A stretch of DNA of 64,000 nucleotides from contig NC_084795.1 of the NCBI RefSeq assembly GCF_963169125.1, forward strand, positions 142,079,766 through 142,143,765, given 5' to 3'. Shown one piece after another: positions 1 to 10,270 of this stretch (position 1 is its first letter; each line of letters begins with the position of its first letter). This DNA is from Humulus lupulus (lineage: Eukaryota; Streptophyta; Magnoliopsida; Rosales; Cannabaceae). The translations under genes and the position numbers were made by a program. Under the pieces are notes generated by a model, which did no database searches, was not told the origin of the DNA, and worked only from the letters and a program-made list of their open reading frames with translations.

Positions 1-109
1 TCCATGTCATGGTTTCAAAGGAACTCAAGGTGACATTGGAACATGTGTTCCCAAGACAAATCCTGACGTCATAGTCCATGATGATATCCCGGTTAGAGAT
101 CCACCATAT

Positions 110-2170
110 TTGCATTACACGGCGGAGCACGATCCCTATGGCTACGATTCGTATGTCAACGACGATCCTGTTGCTGATGCAATAGATCTTGGTGGGCCAG
201 ATGTTAGGGCAGATTTTCCAACACAAAGTTCAGATGTTATGGTAGATGAGGAGCGTAGAATAGAAGATCGGCAAACATCTGGGACCAGCAGTAGTCGTCT
301 AGGTCCAAGTAGAACTGATGATAGTTTTAGATGGAGTTCTCCATTGGACTTAGCTGAAGATTGTAGAACATGGAGTGCTCCCATGTTCACCAAAGAGGAT
401 ATAGAGGCCTCACATCAACATCATTCCTCAACCAGCAAAACTTCAGGAGAATTGCACCTTGGAAAGTTCTTTCAGAACAAGCTTGAATTGAAAACCAAAG
501 CATCCATATTTGCGATGAAGAATAATTTTGAGTTAATGGTGAAGAAATCTGGGACTGATGTGTGGTACATTACCTGCAAGGATCCTGATTGTGGTTGGAG
601 ATTGAGGGGTAAGAAAAAAAATGCGATCTGAAATGTTCGAGATTACTGTATATAACGAAGTACACACTTGCTCACAAGAAATTCGAGATAAGGACCACCG
701 TCAAGCATCACCATGGGTTGTTGGGCACCTAATCAAGAGGAAATTTTCTACTGATGGTACTCGGTCCATGGAAAACAATATAAGGGAGGACATGAAGCAC
801 CATTTTGGGGTCGAAATGAGTTATGAGAAGGTGTGAAGATGCAGAGAAAAGGCTCTTATGTATGTCAGAGGGACACCTGAGGAATCATACTCCAAGTTAC
901 CTGGATACTTGTGTCAGTTGGAGCATAAGAACCCATGTACAATTACTGATTTTGTAGCAGAAGATGGTCGTTTCTTGTATTGCTTCTTATCCTTCGGTGT
1001 TTCTAGGCGTGGTTTCCAGTATTATCGTCCTGTAATTTTTGTGGATGGCACATTCTTGAAGAATAAGTATGGTGGCCACATGCTCTGTGCTATTGCGTTG
1101 GATGCAAACAACCAGTTTTTTCTAATTGCGTTTGCATTGGTGGACAGTGAGAACCATACCTCTTGGACTTATTTCATGAGAAAATTGAAGGAAGTCATAG
1201 GGGACCTTGAGAACCTTGCTTTTGTATCAGACAGGCATAAAAGCATTAATCATGCTTTGGAGCTTGTGTTCCCAGATGCCTATCATGGTGCATGTTACCA
1301 TCACATCTGTATGAATGTGATGGCAAAATTCAAAACTGACCACGTGCAAGACATCATGGGGTGTACAGCATACGCATTTCGAAGAACAAAATTTCACAAG
1401 TTCTTTGACAAGATTAAGGTAATTGATCCTCCCATTGCTCAATATCTAGAGGGAATTGGCTTTTAAAGGTGGAGTAGCGCTTATTTTCCTGGTAACCAAT
1501 ACAGTATCATGACGAGTAACTACGCAGAAAGCTTTAACAATAAAACCAAGGAGGCAAGGAGCTTTCCAATCGCCACTTTCTCTTGAATTCATAAGATTTA
1601 CTCTTCAGTCTTGGTTTGCAGATAGACGTGAAAGAGCTGCAAAAGCAACAACTGTGTTATCACCTGAGATGGAAAAGGATTTGAAGCAAATAGGTGATAA
1701 AGCAATTTTTCTGGATGCCCAAGTCCTTGGTCATCACGAATTTCTTGTGGTCGATGGTAATGGTGATGGTGAGATGATTTGGGCCACAAAATTATGCTCT
1801 TGTGGCATGTTCCAAACCATTGGGATACCCTATGTACATGCTTTTGTTGCAGCCAGAAAAAGAAGCATAAACATTTACTCATTATGCTCTTGTGGCATGT
1901 TCCAAATCATTGGCATTGAGGGAAACTTATAAAGATACTATTTACCCTGTTGGGAACGAGGATGAATGGGTAATCCCTGATCACATCAGAGATACAGTTG
2001 TCGGCGTCCCCGTTGAGAAAACCCCTGTAGAAAGGCCTAGGAAGGAGAAAGTGGGTAGGCGAAAGACAAACCGCTATGCTTCACGCGGAGAAAAGATCGC
2101 CAAGCCACGTAAGTGTAGCAGATGTGGTGGTAGTGGGCACAATAGGAAGTCATGTAAGGCTAGCATTTAA
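110..2170 (+). pseudogene. MULE (mudrA-type) transposase, frameshifted
   Basis: Domain order matches plant MuDR transposases. A MuDR-type N-terminal DNA-binding domain lies at about 450-620 (LGKFFQNKLELKTKAS, then CKDPDCGWRLRG). The MULE transposase core follows at about 990-1330 (FVDGTFLKNKYGGHML, then a SDRHKSINHAL stretch and YHGACYHHICMN). A SWIM zinc finger lies at 1795-1850 (CSCGMFQTIGIPYVHA), and a C-terminal zinc knuckle at 2110-2160 (CSRCGGSGHNRKSC). The coding sequence is split over at least five ORFs by frameshifts near 620, 840 and 1466-1650. The SWIM CxH cysteine reads Tyr (PYVH), so zinc binding there is probably lost. A 26-base stretch at 1791 recurs at 1881. The gene would cut and paste MULE ends; this copy cannot make the protein. 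Confidence 0.85.
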
Positions 2171-2458
2171 AAATTTGTGTTATGTAATTATTCAATTGAT
2201 TTTTCTGCATTTATTATATGGAGTACTTCTTCTAATACTTTTTTTGTTTTGATCTAAATATATGCATTTATTATTATTTAGCTATCGAGGCAGATTGGGT
2301 TTGACCCATTGAGTATTGTCGAGGCAGAAACATTATGTGAATTTAGTAGTTTTTTATTTAATAACTTTTTCAAAAAATATTGTTTCATAAAAAATAATAT
2401 ACAAAACTAACTATATGCTATACTATACAAGATGTGTATCAAGAAAATGTAAGGAGCA
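2171..2458. other. AT-rich spacer between convergent MULE genes
   Basis: This spacer lies between the stop of the + transposase and the end of the - Ulp1 gene. It is AT-rich, with two TCGAGGCA words near 2286 and 2322 that match the large array at 5069-5665. It probably holds both 3' UTRs. No other feature is visible. Confidence 0.5.
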
Positions 2459-5025
2459 TCACGGGGACAAATTCTGATAGAGTAGGTCCACACACCACTT
2501 GGTCTTGAAATGTTGGATGTTCTCATTGATAACGGTATCGAGTGGTAGCCTGGCAACCAAATGCTCGATATGTTTGATGGCAAACATAATCCCCACTGCA
2601 TATAATCTATTTTGTGTCAATACAAGATAAAAATAACTTTGATATTCAGTTTTCAAAATACACTAATTAAATAGGGGAATACCTTGTCTTAGTCTGAGGA
2701 CATCCTCCGGAGGAATACGACAATATGAAAAAGGCTTTGCATTCTGCTCAGGAGATACCTGGAGGTCCTCATGGTCGTCAAACATGCCAGAACACCATAA
2801 CAACGAAGGCAACAATAAGCACCAAGGCTTGATCACTTCCTCCAACAGAGTTAGACTAAGCACGCTATGGTTGGAATCATAAATGTTGATGCACCACGTT
2901 GGAATGGAGACTTCAATGGTGATCCAATGTGCGGCTTTCTCGACGTGCAAGGAAAAATATACTTCACTCATATTTTTCCATGATACGAGGAATTGATTAT
3001 CATCGCCCTTCAACATTTTCAACACATCGTCTTCCCATGTATACTTAGTGTCGGTCTCTCTGAAATGATTCCAATGACCTAGGCACACTTGGGGGAAGGT
3101 GGTGTTCATGATGGCAGCATCCGGCTAAAATGTAGCATGATAAAAGTGTCATTGGCGGCGTAGCATGTGCAAAGCGACATCAATATGTTGAAAAAAACAT
3201 GAAAATTTGTTAGTACCACCAATATATTTTAAGATTGAATTGAAAACATAAATGTAATTTACATACCGAATCCCAAAGCCAAGTCTGGACTGTGTGCAAC
3301 TGCAAGAACCATGCCACACCGTGCGTCCCAGTATGGACATTCCGATCTCTCTTGTTGTCGATCTTTCCGATGATCCACTTATGGAAGCTCTTCTCCTGCT
3401 GCGGGTCGCACTTCCTCAAAGGTTCTGTAACTAGCCCTTGTTTATCATGTCTCATCCTCTTCGTTGGGTCGGTGAAGTCATCAAAACGCTTGGGCCTGCG
3501 TTTCTTCCTAACAACATCAAGGCCAGCTGCCTCCTTAAGCTGTAGTACTCGTACACTGGGACTGTCAGCATCACTGGCAACTACAGATGTCTGGACCTGT
3601 GGAGTGGAGGGTTGATCACCAGGCTCATAGTCTGCAGGAAAGATATCAGACTCTGTATCTGATTTTACGTCGGTGGATCAACCTGAGACCACTGAAAGTA
3701 GCTGGGCCAACTGAGCCATGATCGTAGTCTGATTCTGAAGTAAGTTTGCCTGGCCCTCCTCAACTCTCTTGAGCCTTTGCATCAATTGCTCATAATTAGG
3801 TTGGGCAACCTGACTAGAGGAAGCTGCATAGGCCTATGAAGTTCCCTCCTCAACCCTCGGGACATCCTCATAAAAAATGGAGGCTTCCTCTGCAACTTTT
3901 GCCAGCTTCTCTGCCTCCTTCTCAAGTACTACTACTTCCTCCGGTGCAGTCCCAGCCTCCCCCAGAGTTGATTCCAACTCAAGGACTAACCTGGAATCAA
4001 CTTCTGGGAGGCTATTGTAGTAGACTACCTCACCGGGACGTGGCTTCAACATGGAATATACCACTAACTGCATGGTTGAATAACATGTGTCAAGAAAACT
4101 TTAATAAAATAAATCATTAATCAATTAATTTGTGTCATTTAACAAAATAAAATGGAACTTACTCGACGGTTGGCGAATATAGGAACCAACTGAGCTGTCG
4201 AAATAGTGATATCAGTCTTCGTAGCCCAACTAAACATCCTCGAAATCTGGTTCCCACTGTTCTCACCAAACTTACTCCCGAGAGGTGGCATGGCCTCAAA
4301 AGCCCAGAAAAGAAGTGCGGGTGCATAGCCATAGAAACTATACTTCGCATCCTTCTGTTTTTTGCTTGAACCCTCTTTCTTCTTCTCCTCGTAGTGTTTC
4401 AATTGCTTCTTCATGTCCTTCTGAACTCCTCTGCTAACCTTCTTAAATGACAACTTCCCCCATGGATACTTGAAAAAGTAATCAAGATCCTCAACCATCC
4501 TCAGGGAATCACCCCATATCGTCGTTGTCTTCTCTGGGGTATTCAGTACCCCACTATCAAATAGCACAAACCCAGCTTAAATGCATCTTCTGGGTTTGTT
4601 GAGGCCTTCAAAGCATCTTCCAACTAACCAAAACTAACCTTCGAATCACCATTTAAATATTCCTGGATGATCCGATCACTTGAAAGATGCTCTTTCAACT
4701 CATCTGGGGACGGTGATTTCCCAAAATTTAGCCCGGTTGCTAGGGAAAACTCTGCAATACCAAATCTACACAGAGTGTTGCCCATGTAGAACTGACCCTC
4801 TTTAGGCTTCTTGCTTTCTACCTTACGCAACATTAGCTAATGCAGTAGAACCCCAGAAAAACTAAACAGATTCGCCTTAAAGAACTTTCCCAACAGGCAT
4901 GCCTGTGCCCTTTCAATAAGACCATGCCTCTGAAACTGCTCTATAAAGGTATCCAAGTAAGCACTACCCCTATAAGTGACACGGCCAGGAAAGTGCTTCT
5001 CCAACGGCACAATAAGGTTAGGCAT
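2459..5025 (-). pseudogene. DUF1985 / Ulp1-like cysteine protease gene of the MULE, broken
   Basis: Read from 5025 downward. An N-terminal DUF1985-like region (5025-4140) includes FGIAEFSLATGLNFG and later DYFFKYPWGKLSFKKV. A low-complexity acidic middle follows (4073-3834), then a region with SFHKWIIGKIDNKRDRN (about 3390), and a C-terminal Ulp1 (peptidase C48) domain at 3109-2459. The protease shows its His (AAHWITIEV) and Asp (INIYDSNHS). An intron from about 2684 to 2596 fits (donor GTATTC, acceptor TATGCAG), and the last exon carries FAIKHIEHLVARLPLD. At the catalytic cysteine, where GDCG is expected, the exon reads VGIM, so the nucleophile is absent. Stops interrupt the gene near 4834, 4620 and 4130. 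Ulp1 proteases process SUMO-like modifiers; this copy is likely inactive. Confidence 0.75.
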
Positions 5026-5068
5026 TTGAAGAAAAAAAAAACAAAAAAAATGTTAAAAATGTAAAACA

Positions 5069-5665
5069 ATCTGGTAACTATCGAGGCAGTTACTATCGAG
5101 GCCTATCGAGTCCCATCGAGGCAGTTACTATCGAGGCCTATCGAGGTATGTGCTAAAAATCCCAAAGCATGATATCATCTGGTTACTATCGAGTCCTATC
5201 GAGGCTTGTCGAGGTAGGTGCTAAAAATCCCAAAGCATGATATCATCTGGTTACTATTGAGGCCTATCGAGGTAGGTGCTAAAAATCCCAAAGCATGATA
5301 TCATCTGGTTACTATCGAGTCCTATCGAGGTAGGTGCTAAATCAGCCATGTATCCATATCATCGAGTCCTATTGAGGCCTATCGATTCCTATCGAGGCAA
5401 AGGCTACATAATCCATATGGCCAATAGCATCGAGTCCTATCGAGGCAGGTGCTAAAATTAGCCATGTACCCATATCATCGAGTCCTATCGAGGCCTATCG
5501 ATTCCTATCGAGGCAAAGACTAAATCAGCCATATGGCCAATAACATCAACTCCTATCAAGGTATATGCTAAAATTTTCTATATGCCTAAAATATCATTGA
5601 GTCCCATCGAGGCCTATCGAGGCACAGTCAAATCCAGACCCTAACATATACTATCGATTTCTATC
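5069..5665. repeat. TATCGAGG short-word tandem array
   Basis: About 600 bases are dominated by TATCGAGG, ATCGAGTCC and ATCGAGGCC words separated by short spacers (GTGCTAAAAATCCC, CATGATATCATCTGG). Larger units of about 60-70 bases recur, for example three near-identical copies at about 5150-5340. It lies just upstream of the - Ulp1 gene and inside the MULE end. Subterminal repeats in DNA transposons often bind transposase; that role is inferred here. Confidence 0.85.
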
Positions 5666-6112
5666 GAGGTGCATAAAAAATCTCAAAAAAAAACCCAGAT
5701 TTCTTCATTCCCCAGCCCCAATCTATCTTATGAACAAAAATCAACAAAAAAACCAGGCACATACACATATTGCACATTAAAACGAAATCCCTCACCTTCG
5801 TTTTCTTTGGAGTTGTTTCCTAAAAGTTTGGTTTATTTGCTCGATGTTTTCTCCTTCGCCTTCTCCGATCGTCAACTCCGACAATATCCGAGCCCTTGTT
5901 CGTGGTCGTGGAAGACAATGCTTGGGTTCTGACGGATTCAATTGGGTTTGAGTATTTTTTTCCTTTGAGACTAAGGTATTTTTGGGAGAGACCGAGAGAA
6001 TACGAAGAGTCTGTGAGAAAAAATGCCAGGGGTATTTTGTGTAGTAAGGTAATTAGTAGGACCAAAATGAGAGTCATATAGTGATAGGGTATTTTTTAAA
6101 TACAGTATCACT
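5666..6112. other. Probable MULE right terminal region
   Basis: Between the TATCGAGG array and AT-rich flank. It has pyrimidine-rich stretches and ends with GGGGTATTTTGTG and GGACCAAAATGAGA, sequence of the kind seen in plant MULE terminal inverted repeats. A 7-bp inverted repeat, AGTGATA (6080-6086) and TATCACT (6106-6112), closes it. No coding signal is convincing. The matching left terminus is outside the window. Confidence 0.4.
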
Positions 6113-7129
6113 TAATGCATTAAAAGTCAAATTTCCCTTTTCTAATCTCAAAATTTGTTATCACATAAAGTTATAAAATAGTATGACTTCTTATAACCTC
6201 AAATATGAATTGAAAGAATGAGTTCTTACACACTTTCTTTTATTCATATTTAAATGAACAAGTTCCAACAATGCATAAGCAATAAAATAATAAGAAATTT
6301 TTTGTCCCGATAAATAAAAAGTCACTAAAGCAAAGCTAGCCATCTCTATTGTTGTAACTTAAAAAAATGAGCTCAATCGTCTTGTACGAGGTATAACTAG
6401 CAAGCAATAAATGAAGGTTGTTGGACTTTGAAGATGTCTTATTAATTCCAGACTAAATAGTTCGATGTTACGTCACTGAGTTTGGCTATTTAGATATCCT
6501 CCAGATCGCCTCAGATGTGTGTACTAGGGGCAGTAACACAACTTTGAGATCGTCCTCATCACGCTTTGAGCACCACTCAAGTTAGATCACCCTGACATAT
6601 AACCTCCTGTTTGAGGAACACATGCAGCCCGCTGCAGTCTTGTGAAGCACATAAAAACAAATCCATGCATAACTCGGAGAGTGATATGCGTAATTAATAT
6701 TTGTAACATTTATCTAATAAATATCCGATATCAAGGGAACTAGCATATTTAAGGAATTTATGTATTTTGGAATTTACCCATTCTTGTAAGTTACCAAATA
6801 TTTTACAATTACCCAAAATATTCCATCAACCCCCTATAAATACAGATGGAATTGACAGTCAAATGGACTAACTTTTGTATGGAAAAATTCCTCATAAATT
6901 ATCTTAAATTATTTCTTTAAGAGTGCTGAGACAGAATAATATTAACTCGTGGACTAGTGGATTTTAACCACTGAACCACATAAAGTTGTTTATGTTCTTT
7001 ATTTAAGGTTTATAAAGGTCAAATTACCTTTGTTTAAATTTTTTAATTTACTATTGGCGAAAACCTGCGTGAACTTCTATAATTGAGGGTATGTCCTCAA
7101 AATTATTACAAGACATCAATTTTAGTCGT
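6113..7129 (+). other. AT-rich stretch with an LTR-like fragment
   Basis: No gene is visible. A TATAAATA box at 6835-6842 is followed by CTCGTGGACTAGTGG and AACCACTGAACCACA (about 6945-6980), an arrangement seen in the 3' half of plant Copia LTRs. No partner LTR, PBS or target duplication was found. It may belong with the Copia gag relic further right, but that one reads on the opposite strand. Confidence 0.3.
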
Positions 7130-7389
7130 GATTATTGGATTAAAATCATATTTTATGGGCACATATGTATAATGTATAAATGTTATTTTAAAGTACGATA
7201 CAAACTTAAGTGACCAATTATGTTATAAGTATCATAGTGTATTAGAATGTTATGAAAATATTTTCTATAACATTTTAATACACTATGATACTTATAGCAT
7301 AATTGGTCACTTAAGTTATTATCATACTTTATAATAGCATTATACATTATACATATATGCCCATAAAATAGGATTTTAATCCAACAATC
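7130..7389. repeat. 260-bp near-perfect palindrome (foldback MITE-like)
   Basis: The two arms of about 130 bases are inverted copies meeting at GAAAATATTTTC (7254-7265) with no loop. The ends read GATTATTGGATTAAAATC and GATTTTAATCCAACAATC. Mismatches are scattered and few. Such a sequence would fold into a long hairpin as RNA and could feed small-RNA production. No clear target duplication is visible and no protein is encoded. Confidence 0.85.
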
Positions 7390-7689
7390 TCCTACTTGGG
7401 CAGCATATGTTTCCTTATAAATGTATAACCTTATGAGCTCAAAATTTGCTATCAGATAAAGATATTCTTTAACAATCTCCTCCATCAACCATATTCATAT
7501 AGGATCAAAGCGGTCTTTGAAATATTAATCATGACTAAACTCATCAATGGTCACATATAAAAATACAGTTAAATGACATAGATCAATCATGGATGCGTAG
7601 CATAGAAATTGCATACAATGTGAACCAAACATGCATATTTCCAACTGGTCATCTTTAAACACAAGTGAGGTCAAAATCACATATAGCAA

Positions 7690-8065
7690 AAGAAACAACC
7701 CTCTCAATCCTTCTGTTGTTTCTTTTGAATTGGACCCTTAGCAGCTTCATTCTCAAATTTCATTTTCTTGCCATTATCCATTGAGGCAGTGGTCAAGTGA
7801 GCACTTTTAGTTTTGTCCTTTTTCAATATTTCTTCCTCTTGCACATAGTAAGAAATGAACTCATTGAGAGTCAATTTCTCCTTTTAATAGTTTGTAACTA
7901 ATTTACTGAGCAACAAGTATTAACAAAACCATAAGCACAAGCACATCATGAGAAAGCTCAATCTTAAGTATCTTAAGCCTTGAGACAATATGATGTATTT
8001 TCATAATGTACTACCTTATATTTCCTGACTCTTATATTTCTTCAATTTGTTCAAGGAATCCCTTC
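7690..8065 (-). pseudogene. Copia gag relic
   Basis: Read on the minus strand, this stretch translates with several stops into a sequence resembling a plant Copia gag (UBN2-type). Recognisable stretches are a HIVSRLKILKIELSHD-like helix segment and a region rich in Lys and Glu before a missing zinc knuckle. No pol sequence follows on either side, so this is a fragment. Its link to the LTR-like fragment at 6835-6980 is unproven. Confidence 0.55.
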
Positions 8066-8689
8066 AAAATTTGTGACCCAAAAGACTTCTGTAATGCTGT
8101 GTTTGATAATCATTTATAACCAATATATCATAGACTATAGTACGATATACGTAGTACTGTCTTTCTCGAGTGTCTTATAAAATAGCCAAAGCAACGTACG
8201 ACACTTAAATTTCAGAAATGTGGAAGGAATCATATGAGCATTATTGGTCGAGTACCAGCGTTAATTCAAACTTCTTTGTAAGCCACATATATATAATTCT
8301 TACTATTATTCTAGGAAATTTGGTGGCCAAAAGCTATACCAAAGCTTACTTAGATATTTTGGGCTTTACCAAACTCACAGAAATTTAAAGATCAACCTTT
8401 GTCATATATATCAACATTTTGCGAAACTTAAATTCATGAACTAATGATACATATTCACTGCTACAGAAAAACCAGAGGGCAGACATGTATTAATTATTAA
8501 GTAAAGAACCATTATCATTACTATACAGTTGGTCTGAAATTCAATCATTAATTGTATACAAATATACTTACTATCTCACATATGATCTCTAGCAGGAAAG
8601 GAAAAAAAAAATTGTATTAAATTCTCACTCTCTAATCTCTATGTAAAAATTAAACTGAAATTAATCTAATAATATATAACGCAAGACTA
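8066..8689. other. AT-rich 3' flank of the WD40 gene
   Basis: This stretch lies downstream of the WD40 gene stop on -. It is AT-rich with no convincing ORF, and probably includes the gene's 3' UTR and polyadenylation region. Confidence 0.4.
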
Positions 8690-10042
8690 TTAACTGTTAT
8701 TAGGAATCCATATTCTCCAAGCCTTAATCTCACAATCCATACTTGCACTATAAACCAAATAAGAAGTACCATCTGAAGAAACACATGAACTATTATTGTC
8801 AATCGATGCGGTCAAACATTTGACTGGTCGTCTGTGACCTTCCAAGACGGCCAAACAGGTGTAACTCTTATCAATTAATTGGCTTGATCTTTTCCAAACT
8901 CTGACCGTGTAATCAGCCGAACCACTGCATACCAAATCAGATGATACTACTACCAAACACAATATGGCCTTGGTATGTCCTCTTAGCGCACCCACCACAA
9001 CCATGGCCTCACTACTAGTACTTCTACCCTCCTCACCCCCATCATCACTACCGTCTGATCTTTCCCATACCAGGATCGAACGATCACACGCGCCTGAATA
9101 CAACACTGACCCATCCAAGCTAAGAGCCAGGGCATTCACCGCCGACTTATGCTTCTCCAACGTGGCTTCCAGCGAGTGTTTCATACGTGATGAACCGTCG
9201 AGCTTCTTCCTCTTCCACACCTTGATTTTCCTATCGCCTGAGCCGGTGTACACGCGGGCGTCGTGGGACAATGCCATGTGATTAATGGCGTCGTCGTGAG
9301 CGTTGCTCACGGACTCGAGGCATTTGAAGTCGGTGGTTCTCCAGACTTTGAAAGACCGGTCCCACGAGGCCGAGTAGAGAAGCGAGCCGTCGTGGGATAA
9401 AACCAGGGCCGAGACGGCGTCCACGTGATGGACCCACGTGCTGCTCTTATTGCGGCGGACCGGGACGTAGTTCTTGGCAAAGAACAGAGTCGAAAAACGA
9501 TCGTTTAAGGTGGGAAGAGTGGCTATGCATTTGTAGTCGTGTTTTTGGTCGCCTTTAACGTCTTTGACTTTCCAGACTCGGACCTTGTTGTCTTGATGAG
9601 CACTGAAGAGCTTATCCCCGGAAACCACCAGTGACTTGACAGAGCTCCTGGAGGTGGCGACAATATAGTTTTCCGGCGGAGAAAGCTCGTTGTTTTTGTC
9701 ACATGTGAAGATATTGTTATCTGGGTCAACGGTCCAGAGGCGAACCCTGCCGTCGGAGGAAGCACTGTACAGAAACTTTCCGGCGAGGGCGAGAGAGGAG
9801 ACATAGGAAGAGCAAGATGGTGAGGGTTTGAGCGTGATGACGTTGCAGTAGTGGGCTAAGCTTTGATCCTGGTGTTGGTGGAGAGATGGAACAGAGGGAA
9901 GACTAGCTTGAGAGGAGAGAGAGGAAGAGGTTGATGATTCGGAGGGGAGGTGACTAGTATTAGAGGAGGAGTACTGATCAGATTCTTCTGATGAGTGTTT
10001 TTTGAGTTGACAGAGAATCTGACATGGAAGGATAATACCCAT
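8690..10042 (-). CDS. JINGUBANG-like WD40-repeat protein
   Basis: Uninterrupted 450-residue WD40 protein, the one likely host gene here. After a Ser-rich, low-complexity N-terminus (residues 15-60) there are seven WD repeats at about 78-103, 132-158, 205-234, 247-276, 297-326, 354-383 and 402-442. Examples are LYSASSDGRVRLW, LYSASWDRSFKVW and VCSGSADYTVRVW. The layout matches plant JINGUBANG-type proteins, a family tied to pollen germination control in Arabidopsis, in which a seven-blade propeller acts as a protein-binding platform. The reading frame stays open to 10168, but a TATATAAA box at 10091-10098 lies inside that extension, so I start at ATG 10042 (MGIILPCQ). Intronless, as is common in this family. 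No lesion is seen. Confidence 0.85.
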   Translation of the reverse strand: MGIILPCQILCQLKKHSSEESDQYSSSNTSHLPSESSTSSSLSSQASLPSVPSLHQHQDQSLAHYCNVITLKPSPSCSSYVSSLALAGKFLYSASSDGRVRLWTVDPDNNIFTCDKNNELSPPENYIVATSRSSVKSLVVSGDKLFSAHQDNKVRVWKVKDVKGDQKHDYKCIATLPTLNDRFSTLFFAKNYVPVRRNKSSTWVHHVDAVSALVLSHDGSLLYSASWDRSFKVWRTTDFKCLESVSNAHDDAINHMALSHDARVYTGSGDRKIKVWKRKKLDGSSRMKHSLEATLEKHKSAVNALALSLDGSVLYSGACDRSILVWERSDGSDDGGEEGRSTSSEAMVVVGALRGHTKAILCLVVVSSDLVCSGSADYTVRVWKRSSQLIDKSYTCLAVLEGHRRPVKCLTASIDNNSSCVSSDGTSYLVYSASMDCEIKAWRIWIPNNS

Positions 10043-10088
10043 AATGTTATTTAAGAGTTTTCGAGATAGTAATTTAGTGGTTATTGGG

Positions 10089-10099
10089 TTTATATAAAG
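10089..10099 (-). promoter_or_regulatory. TATA box of the WD40 gene
   Basis: TTTATATAA on the minus strand, about 50 bases before ATG 10042. It fits a transcription start near 10060-10065 and argues against the upstream in-frame ATG at 10168. Confidence 0.6.
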
Positions 10100-10270
10100 A
10101 GAATACACATATTTTTCTACGGGTGAATGGACAAGAACGACCACGTTTATCCTTTTGGTCATAGTCATATAAAGTTGGGAAAATGGTAATTATTTAGATA
10201 TGACAATACAATAGAAATATTAAACTTTTACTATGTTAATGTTGACGATGAGAACTCGTCAACTAAGTTA

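Larger units (their letters stand above)
1..6112. mobile_element. Mutator-like element carrying a Ulp1-like gene (KI-MULE type), left end outside window
   Basis: Two convergent broken genes share one element: a mudrA-type transposase on + (110-2170) and a DUF1985 plus Ulp1-protease gene on - (about 2459-5025). MULEs that carry a Ulp1-like gene are known in plants (Kaonashi or KI-MULEs). TATCGAGG words occur both between the two 3' ends (about 2281-2330) and densely upstream of the Ulp1 gene (5069-5665), which ties the halves together. The right terminus is placed near 6080-6112 because the sequence there resembles plant MULE terminal inverted repeats, with a small inverted repeat AGTGATA/TATCACT at 6080-6112. 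The left terminus is not in the window, so TIR and 9-bp target duplication cannot be verified. The limits are inference; the gene content is read directly. Confidence 0.7.

Noticed and set aside
5820..6081. ORFs on both strands at the MULE end
   Set aside because: Short, without homology, and in terminal-repeat-like DNA.
10142..10168. Upstream ATG extending the WD40 protein by 42 residues
   Set aside because: The TATA box at 10091-10098 lies inside that extension, and the extra residues have no WD40-family character.
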